Positions 56,801 to 64,000 of a DNA stretch of 64,000 nucleotides are shown piece by piece. The position numbers and the translations under genes are program-made. This stretch comes from Pristionchus mayeri (Eukaryota; Nematoda; Chromadorea; Rhabditida; Neodiplogasteridae): assembly GCA_036245805.1 (NCBI GenBank), contig BTRK01000004.1, forward strand, positions 14,074,001-14,138,000, read 5' to 3'. The notes beneath the pieces were generated by a model. It worked only from the letters and a program-made list of their open reading frames with translations, was not told the DNA's origin and searched no databases. Position 1 is the first letter of the stretch; each line of letters opens with the position of its first letter.

Positions 56801-57613
56801 GGGTGTCCAATAAGTCTTGTCGTTTTTTTTCTTTTTATTTTCCCAAGTAAGTTACAACGCGATTTTCGTAATGATATGTTTCATATAAAACATCTATCTC
56901 TGATTTATTGTTTTCAACATTCACTGCAGGAATAAGTTGTGTAATGATGACGTACTGTGTCAAAACGTTGATTTTCTGACCCCACTTTCGGAATTTTCTT
57001 CTCCTTTTCAAAATAAAGTTTGCAATTCCTAATTTATTAAGAAGGAGAGGGACTCACTGTTACTATGATGCATCAAAAGTAAATGAATCTTGCAAGGATC
57101 AAGAAGAATTATGAAAAAAGCAATATATTCGATTTTGCATATATTCTATTTTGTCATTTTTTCGTTTTATTTACGATATTAACTAATTTCTGAAACTCAA
57201 TTGACTAAGATAATTAGTTTTAAATTGTTTAGAATAGGTTGCAACATTCGGAAGAGTCAAAATCTGTAAAAAATTTCAAAACACATTGAAAAGCTAGAGT
57301 TTCGTAGTGCTGCCACGCAGCGATTTAGAAGGCCGGGATAGTATCCAGTAAGCTTCTTCTCAACTACGAAGTCACAGGACATCATTAACTCATTTTTATC
57401 TCTTCATATGATAGGAAATTTTTATAGGCAATTTGTGTAGCATGCATTGAAAATGATGCGATTAATACAAATTGCTTCCCATTCGACTTCTCAAGCGCTG
57501 AAATCGTAGAGCTCTGGTTGGCCAGTATAACGCAGCTTATTAATAATAAAATTGAAATAATTCTTTGAAGAAAAATATTATTAAAAATTTTCGACAAGAC
57601 TTATTGGACACCC
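56801..57613. mobile_element. Mariner-like element, 813 bp, non-autonomous
   Basis: GGGTGTCCAATAAGTCTTGT at the left and its complement at 57594-57613, flanked by TA. No transposase. The inner end is mirrored at about 51099 in the left palindrome arm; the outer end there is lost at the foldback 49865-50425. Confidence 0.75.
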
Positions 57614-57839
57614 TATTAAAAACAAAGATACGTGACGAGGATGTTATCGTTCGAAAATTATCTAACTTTCAAAGTCATGCGCTTCGGGTACACAGCATAA
57701 ATTATATTAACGTTCAGATATCAATTAGCGGAGAATATTCGAATGCTCAAGGTGCTCCAACCCGTTATCTGGTGAGATCTAGTAATTTAATTTTTAAAAT
57801 CAATTTAAAAAAGGTTTATTATGAAATTTCCGGTCACAC

Positions 57840-58200
57840 ACCTCTCTCGGAATGGCCACTGGTGTACTGTATTTGATATTCAAATTCATATTTCCTGCTC
57901 CTGAAATGTATCCAATAGTAGAGGTAATCGACGCCCAAATAAAGATAAATTGCATTGTCTTGCGCAGGAAACCGTAAATCTCATCTACCTACAGGGAATT
58001 ATCATGCCGGTCGTATTCATTGTCCGAATAAGGTGAAAATAAAATTAAACATTTATTTTGTAAAATTGTTCAAATAAATTATGTATAATTTTGAAACAAC
58101 GATCAGGCAAGAACGTCAGCGCAAGAAATCGATGTTCTCCGTGAACAATACAACTGGAGATGAACGTGCTCAGCGACACAACATCGCAATCACAGAACAA
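57840..58200 (-). pseudogene. Chemoreceptor-like exon remnants
   Basis: On the minus strand VSLSTFISSCIVHGEHRFLA (about 58180-58100) resembles a TM3 end with an E-x-R-like motif, and RKTMQFIFIWASITSTIGYI (about 57960-57890) a further membrane helix. Junctions cannot be resolved. A possible plus-strand frame at 57615-57876 is not recognised. Confidence 0.35.
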
Positions 58201-59558
58201 TGGTAAAGATAGCCAACAACATCCGTGCTCCTCTTTCATATTGTATTTGTACATATTTGGAAAAAAAGCTTTGCATAATTAACACACTCCGTAGTGTAAA
58301 TTTAAATCATTATCAAGAGCTAGCACATACACAGCGCTTATTCAAAGTGAGAGTCGATCCCTTGTTTATGGATAAATTCGTGATGTATATTCTTTGATCA
58401 GAAAATTTAAGATTTGGCAAGATCAAGGCAGGGATCAGCTTGCATAGCCCAAGAGAAAACGTTAAAGATCAGTGTCGAAGTGCTATCTTTCAAGAGTATT
58501 TCTAATTGAGCTTGACAGTGGTTATTTTCTGGTTTTATTATACTTTGATCTTCCGCAGTCGCTTCTTATAAAATGCTAAGGAAGATTAATTTTAGCGTTT
58601 TTTTTATTACACATACACATTTTAAGCATAAGTCAAATAGGGTAACCATAATGTTATTCGTTCTTGATGAACCCAATTATCGACATCAAATTACATATCT
58701 GATAAATTACCCCCATTTCAATCAGTTCCCACTGAAAGCCGGCCGGTGATACAACCGTTTTCTCACAACAGTTGTGGGAAGCTAAAGGATTCTTCGTTCC
58801 CTGGCTTCGATTCAGAAAAGTGATTCTGATAAAATGTCAATCTACGATGACGCAGCCGTGCTATGCGGAAGCACATTCTTCAAATTTGTGAGTGTGCCCG
58901 CTATTTTCGGTTCTGAATCCCCACGTCAGGTGTTGGTTATACAGTAGCGCTCATAAGTCATGGGACACTTTTTGCTTTTATTGTAACTTTTTGCCCAAGT
59001 AAGGCATCATTCTGGCACTAAGGCTGAACATACCAAATCCATTGGAGAACGGCATTATTCTTACATGGACTTTTTCCTACTCGCCAAACTTTATGATGTT
59101 GGAGATATGACTGAGGACTACCCAGATAAAATTTTTGAAGTTGCTGCGCGACCGCACGTTTGCAGCAGCCTTGCTGCAAAAACAAGGTCTGAAATTTAGA
59201 ACTCAGCCCCTAGACTAGCTAGAGACTCGATCAAAACGCCAAAATGATCGCCATCATGAGTAGAGTTGATCCTGAGAATATGAAAACAATATCTTGAAAT
59301 TTGCCCTCAGGGCATGACAAAATCACTTTTTTGTATGACCATTTTTTGGACTTCCATAACTTTATGGGAAGGTTACGTAAAAATCTGTTTTTTGCATAGG
59401 AATGTTCAAAATGTATTGTAGACCGGATTCCCAACTTTTTAGAGCGATTGGACATCTTTCGTGCCTGCGGCGTGCGATTTTCGGAGGTATACTAGGGTCG
59501 GGAATCCCAGTTTTTACGCACTCTCGTCGTCTGTACTCTCTCGCCATAGGGGTAAATA

Positions 59559-60845
59559 CAGGGTGTCCAAAAAGTATTGTTACACGGATAAAACCATGTA
59601 TCTTTCTTTAAAAGCAACATAGACAACTCAAACGGGGCACAGTATTTATCAGTGACCATATGAACATAACAATGCACGATCACTCGATCTGGCCTCCATT
59701 GGCCGCGATGACCTCTCTGAGACGACGAGGGACCGAGTCGATGACGGCCCGCAGGTAAGGGACGTCGATCTTCTCGCCTTGAGAAGGGCTGCCTTGAGGG
59801 AATCGCGGTTCTTGTGGCGAGTAGAGCAGGCCTCCTTCTCCAACACTGACCAAATGCTGAAGTCCAGAGGGTTGAGATCGGGGGAGTTCGAGGGCCATTC
59901 CTCACTCGAGATGAAGTCGGGCAGATGGGCGCGACACCATGCCTGCGTCACTTTTGCCGAGTGAGCAGGCGCTGAATCCTGTGGGAAGGTCCAGCGAGCC
60001 CCTTTGAAGTGGGAGCGGGACCAGGGGAGAAGGGCCTTCTGGAGAATTGCCCTGGTGTAGTACTCCTTGTTGATCTTGACCCCGGGATCCACGAACACGA
60101 GAGGAGTCTTGCCCGTCGAGCACACACCAGCCCAAACCATCAGTGCCTGGGGGTGGGCAATGCGAGAGATGGTTCTACCTCTGGCGTCAGCTTGCTGAGG
60201 AGACTTGGCGATGATCCTGGTGTTCTGACTGTTGTAGACCTCCTCGACTGAGAACAGCTTCTCGTCAGAGTAAACGGTAGTCAAGTGCTCCCCACGATCG
60301 GCCCGCTGAAGGAGCAGCTTGCATCTCTCCAGGCGCTTCTGCTTGTGGACATCAGTGAGGCCATGGCCCTTTCTCATCTTGTAGGGGTAGGACTTGAGAA
60401 GAGAATGAACGATGGCACACACGGATCCTTTGGAGATCTTGAGATCCTTAGCCATCTTCCTGATGGATCGTTTGGCATTGCGATTCACTCTCTTCTCCAC
60501 GATTCTCCTGTTCTTCTGAGTGAGAGCGGTCTTGGGTCTTCCTGATCTTGGACGGTCCTTCGCAGTGCCCAACTGCTTGAAACGGGAGATGGTGCGATAG
60601 ACTGTCATTCGGGAAATACGAAGCTTCCTCCTGATGGAATCTGGGGGGTCGCCGAGGGTCCAAAGGTTGATAATAGTTTGACGATAGCGATTTGGACGAA
60701 CCATGACTATGGAAAAATAATTAGTAGGTTCCCTCAACGCACCGAAGGGTGGGCTCAAACGTGTTATTACAGGTTTTGACAACTCGACCTACATGTTAAA
60801 AAAATTCGCGTTTCAAAAGTGTAACAATACTTTTTGGACACCCTG
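59559..60845 (-). mobile_element. Mariner/maT-type transposon, 1,287 bp
   Basis: 27-bp inverted ends beginning CAGGGTGTCCAAAAAGTATT, flanked by TA at 59557-59558 and 60846-60847. Full-length organisation: one transposase gene between short TIRs. Nested within the foldback element, so it is the younger insertion. Confidence 0.92.
59649..60782 (-). CDS. DD37D (maT-like) transposase with C-terminal frameshift
   Basis: Cut-and-paste transposase that acts in the nucleus on the element ends. The likely start is MVRPNRYRQTI (codon 27), as the upstream codons lie in the leader. N-terminal helix-turn-helix regions include SIRRKLRISRMTVYRTISRF and SGRPKTALTQ, with a second HTH around KMAKDLKISKGSV. 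Catalytic triad: D in VYSDEKLFSVEE, D in FPQDSAPAHSAK, and D in SPDLNPLDFSIW, with 37 residues between the last two (DD37D). Near 59780 the frame shifts: after LKAALLKAR the expected family C-terminus (VPYLRAVIDSVPRRL) continues in another frame to 59680. Otherwise intact; a recently degraded copy or a sequencing indel. Confidence 0.9.
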   Translation of the reverse strand: MSKPVITRLSPPFGALREPTNYFSIVMVRPNRYRQTIINLWTLGDPPDSIRRKLRISRMTVYRTISRFKQLGTAKDRPRSGRPKTALTQKNRRIVEKRVNRNAKRSIRKMAKDLKISKGSVCAIVHSLLKSYPYKMRKGHGLTDVHKQKRLERCKLLLQRADRGEHLTTVYSDEKLFSVEEVYNSQNTRIIAKSPQQADARGRTISRIAHPQALMVWAGVCSTGKTPLVFVDPGVKINKEYYTRAILQKALLPWSRSHFKGARWTFPQDSAPAHSAKVTQAWCRAHLPDFISSEEWPSNSPDLNPLDFSIWSVLEKEACSTRHKNRDSLKAALLKARRSTSLTCGPSSTRSLVVSERSSRPMEARSSDRALLCSYGH

Positions 60846-62039
60846 TAGGGTGTTTTCCGACCCTAGTATACCTCCGAAAATCGCACGCCGCAGGCAGGAA
60901 AGAAGTCCAATTGCTCTAAAAAGTTGGGAATCCGGTCTCCAATAGATTTTGAACATTCCTATGCAAAAACCAGATTTTTACGTAACCTTCCCATAAAGTT
61001 ATGGAAGTCCAAAAAATGGTCATACAAAAAAGTGATTTTGTCATGCCCTAAAGGCAAATTTGAAGATATTGTTTTCATGTTCTCAGGATCAACTCTACTC
61101 ATGATAGCGATCATTTTGGCGTTTTGATCCAGTCTCTAGCTAGTCTAGGAGCTGAGTTCTAAATTTCAGACCTTGTTTTTGCAGCAAGGCTGCTGCAAAT
61201 GTGCGGTCGCGCAGAAACTTCAAAAATTTTATCTGGGTAGTCCTCAGTCATATCTCCAACATCATAAAGTTTTGCGAGTAGAAAAAAATCCATGTAAGAA
61301 TAATGCCGTTTTGAAAAAGTACACTTTGATTGCGTCATCACTACGCAATAACTAGGCTATTGCGTCATACCCCAATATCATGAGCATAATCTCCAATGGA
61401 TTTGGTATATTCAGCCTTAGTGCCAGAATGATGCCTTTCCTGGGCAAAAAGTTACAATAAAAGCAAAAAGTGTCCCATGACTTATGAGCGCTACTGTACA
61501 TACAATATGCGCATTCTTCGGCATTGTTATGCTTTTGCACATGGAATGGAAAAGACGGTGCAATTTGGCATCTCAACAAAGTGTGAATGAATGATGTGCA
61601 GAGCCAGAAGGAATCTTGCGCATAAGTCACTGACTCTGTTGATGGATATGCACTGTTTTTGGACGCTTGTCTTGAATGCCGGATGGCTCGTAAATAGCTC
61701 GATGACTTTACATGCTCATGTTTCCCTCATGGTTTGCTATTTCGATGATCTTGGTCAAGGTTTTATGATGCTTGTTGATGCCGATAGATTGACAATTGAC
61801 ATTTTTTATCAGCACCCCTTCTGATATTCTCGTGGAAGCATCCGCTTGTATTTTTCGCCGAACTCCGGAGATAATGGCTGTATACGGTAGTTCCTGTCCA
61901 GAAAAATACGTTATTTGTTTTTGATATTTTATAGGCTCAATTTTCTCACAAATGGCAATGGCTGCTGAAAGGTATCAAGCGTCAACCATTTTGGGCAAAT
62001 ACGAAACAATCATTCTGGGTCGACCAGCGAGCTGTGAGC

Positions 62040-64000
62040 GGCGGGTTGCTCTTTCCCTCCCGTCCCTCCCTCCACCCAGTCGCCCAGTCTCCCTCTGCCA
62101 GAAGCGTTTGGCCCGCGGCAGTTGCAAGCCTCTACGATGGGTCGCCACCTCTACATCGGCTCCATCAATGCGCGGACCCTCGCCTCGAGAGACAAGCAGA
62201 TCGAGATGGAACTGGCCCTCAGCAAGATCAAGTGGGACATCATCGCAGTGCAGGAATCAAGGATTGTGAGTGTAGGATCGTTCTCTCTCACATCCTCAGG
62301 CACTGTGGTATTCCACTCGGGCAGTACCACCGCGTCTCATGGTGTCGCTTTCCTCCTCCGCGCGCATTTGGCGCAAGGAGCCACTCTGCAGTTGCCTAAA
62401 GAACGCATTTTCCTGGTCTGCGCTTATGCTCCGACATCCTCCTATGATGATCGGGAGTATGATTCCTTCCTAGACCAAGTCGATGCCGCCCTGCAGAGTG
62501 CGCCCAGAGGCTACACGCCAGTGTTGACGGGTGACTTCAACTGTAGAGTGTCGCAAGAGCCTGGTAATGAATCTCATATCGGTGCCTTCGCCTCTCAGTC
62601 CCCGAACTCACGCGGGCGCACTTTCACCGAGGCCTGCGTGCGTAACAACCTGCGCGTATGGAACACGTTCCAGAAGAAAAGACACTGACGACTCTGGACT
62701 TGGCGGTCCCCCAATGGCTCGACGCTCTCCCAGATTGATTTCATCGCTGCCCCTCTTTCCGCGCGGGTTGTCAACTGTGGAGTAGTCGGAAACTTCGAGT
62801 TTAACTCCGACCACCGCCTTGTCCGGATGTGTCTTTCCCTTCCCCGCAAGGCAAAGCAGAAACGTCGCAGGGAGCGTTACGATTTCGATCGGCGCGCTTA
62901 TACTGCTGACTCCAATCTACTCGGATCTCTGCCCCTTGCGCGCCCCAAGTCTGCTCCAGAAGCCTCCTCATCAATCATCGCTTTCGCCCAGACCGCGGCT
63001 ACCAACAGCTGGAGGAAACGCCACGTCCCACCCTGGATCTCCCCCTCTACTCGCCGTCTCATCGCAAGTCGCCACCTTCTCAGAGGAAACCCTCGCGATG
63101 CGCTCTCCTTCTCGATTGCCTGCAAGACTGCCCGTGCTGCTCTCTGCGATGACATTCGTCGGAGGAAAGAAACGCAAGCCAAGAATGCAGCCATCATGGG
63201 AAGAAGCATCGTTCGTGCACAGAGAGATCTACACTCAACCCGAAAGCGTCTTCTCGTCCCCGACCCCGTCTCTGGCGCGCTCTCCCAGCAAGCGACCACG
63301 AGCGAAGTCCAGCGCTTCTACAATACTCTCTACACGTCCGTTGTCGTCCTCCCTCATGCCGTTCCTCTCTCTGCCGAGCCCCTTCCACCCTTCCTGGCTG
63401 ATGAGTGTCGTGACGCTCTTTCTTACCTCAAGAGTGGACATTCCCCTGGTTCTGACAAGGTCCTTCCTGATATGCTCAGCCTATCACGTGAATTCCTTGC
63501 ACAGCCATTGGCCGATCTCCTGAACCACCTTGCGGCAGGTGATACTGTTCCAGAAGGCCTCGTTGAAGCTGTCGTCTCCTTACTGCACAAGAAAGGAGAC
63601 ACAACCAACATCAGTAACTACAGGCCCATTTCCCTCCTGACAGTCACCCTGAAGAGTATCACTCGGGTGATCATGAAAAGAATCGAAGTGTCACTCGATG
63701 AGTCCGAGTCCCTCACCCAATCTGGATTCCGCAAGGGGCACTCGACTCTCGACAACTTACACGCCATTAAGCAGCTCGCAGAAAGGACGCATGAATACAG
63801 TATCCCCCTGTATCTTGGTTTCGTCGATTTCACCAAGGCCTTCGATACAGTTGAGTGGAATGCCGTCTGGCAGGCTCTCTGGAAGGCAGGAGTGCACCCT
63901 ACTCTCGTTCACCTTCTTCGGCGCCTCTATGAGTCGTCTTCGACCCTCATCAGAGTGAACGAAGATGTGGTCCCCGTGCAAGTGAAGAGAGGAGTACGGC
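62040..64000 (+). mobile_element. RTE-type non-LTR retrotransposon, one nonsense codon, 3' end outside window
   Basis: Start chosen at 62137 (MGRHLYIGSINARTL). AP endonuclease domain: NARTL, DIIAVQESR, SHGVAFLL, VCAYAPTSS, LTGDFNCRV, SQIDFIA and NSDHRLVRM, in frame 1. A single TGA at 62686-62688 interrupts it; the same frame then stays open to the window end. RT domain: LLHKKGDTTNISNYRPISLL, QSGFRKGHSTLDNL and LGFVDFTKAFDTVEW (motif A). GC-rich coding bias contrasts with the host. Inserted in the TM3 exon region of the sra-like gene. It is nearly intact, so a recent arrival. Confidence 0.9.

Larger units (their letters stand above)
50430..57470. repeat. Palindrome of about 7 kb with a transposon axis
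   Basis: Left arm 50430-53695 mirrors 54200-57470; matching positions sum to 107900 in the outer arms (for example 51558/56342, 52270/55630). The arms contain a receptor gene, a 423-bp MITE and the inner arm of an AGGGTTGTC element. The roughly 500-bp single-copy centre (53695-54200) holds most of a 173-codon ORF. Identity looks near complete, so the duplication is recent or maintained by gene conversion. An assembly artefact must be considered. Confidence 0.85.
58942..61496. mobile_element. Tc1/mariner-type foldback element with nested transposon
   Basis: Ends CAGTAGCGCTCATAAGTCAT and complement, flanked by TA (58940-58941, 61497-61498). Arms of about 600 bp are inverted repeats; without the nested 1,287-bp transposon it would be about 1.27 kb. 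No own transposase. Confidence 0.85.
58834..62010 (+). pseudogene. sra/sre-like chemoreceptor, third paralogue, broken by two transposons
   Basis: Exons: 58834-58887 (MSIYDDAAVLCGSTFFKF), 58930-58941 joined to 61499-61557 (TM1, interrupted), 61602-61731 (NLAHKSLTLLMDMHCFWTLV), 61813-61886 (PSDILVEASACIFRRTPEIM) and about 61935-62010 (SQMAMAAERYQAS). TM1 is split by the element 58942-61496; joining at TA restores VLVIHTICAFFGIVMLLHME in frame. The exon ending near 61731 is one base out of phase with the next compared with the palindrome copies. After GKYE the gene runs into an RTE retrotransposon. Close paralogue of the two palindrome copies. Confidence 0.75.

Noticed and set aside
57385..57597. 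70-codon minus-strand frame with a hydrophobic start
   Set aside because: Lies inside the non-autonomous mariner-like element and includes its terminal repeat; no homologue recognised.
59680..59898. Separate 72-aa gene overlapping the transposase
   Set aside because: It is the out-of-frame C-terminus of the same transposase after a frameshift, not an independent gene.

Overview
The window looks like nematode nuclear DNA, probably a rhabditid or diplogastrid worm. The evidence is introns of mostly 40-60 bp ending in TTTCAG-like acceptors, many str/srd/sra-type seven-transmembrane chemoreceptor exons, and a GPAT3/4-type acyltransferase whose best matches known to me are C. elegans ACL-4/ACL-5. 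Species is not assignable by eye. I see no CRISPR array, rRNA or bacterial operon. All exon models come from reading splice sites and frames by eye.

Layout. 1-1.9 kb: 3' part of a chemoreceptor gene (+). 5.3 kb: an orphan first chemoreceptor exon (+). 6.8-8.5 kb: a nine-exon str-type receptor (-) with an in-frame TAG at a splice border. 9.4-16.8 kb: a run of foldback (hairpin) elements. 17.8-27.1 kb: a glycerol-3-phosphate acyltransferase gene (+), bloated by a four-layer nest of transposons in one intron and a hairpin in another. 27.5-29.05 kb: two small secreted-protein genes (+). 29.4-30.6 kb: C-terminal remnant of an ABHD-type hydrolase gene with a frameshift. 31.15-32.47 kb: a chemoreceptor gene (-) that appears intact (347 aa). 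34.3-45.4 kb: another receptor gene (-), its TM5 exon cut in two by a 7,275-bp Mutator-like element (34966-42240, 9-bp target duplication). That element carries about 1.1-kb inverted termini, a transposase C-terminal remnant, a tRNA-like sequence in each arm and about 85 copies of a 44-bp minisatellite. 45.8-47.6 kb: a copy of an AGGGTTGTC-ended element. 48.0-48.9 kb: a 55-aa secreted His/Pro-rich peptide gene. 50.4-57.5 kb: a palindrome of about 7 kb whose arms carry two mirror-image copies of an sra/sre-like receptor gene and whose axis is a second copy of the AGGGTTGTC element with a 173-aa ORF. 58.8-62.0 kb: a third paralogue of that receptor (+), broken by a Tc1/mariner-type foldback element (itself hosting a 1.29-kb DD37D mariner/maT transposon) and then by an RTE-type non-LTR retrotransposon that runs off the window.

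Taken together this is a chemoreceptor-rich arm-like region under heavy transposon attack. Housekeeping metabolism is represented only by the acyltransferase. The likely functional genes are the acyltransferase, the receptor at 31.15-32.47 kb and the three small secreted-protein genes. Most other genes are partial, interrupted or carry a nonsense or frameshift lesion. Several insertions can be read base-precisely because removing the element and one target duplication restores the host reading frame.
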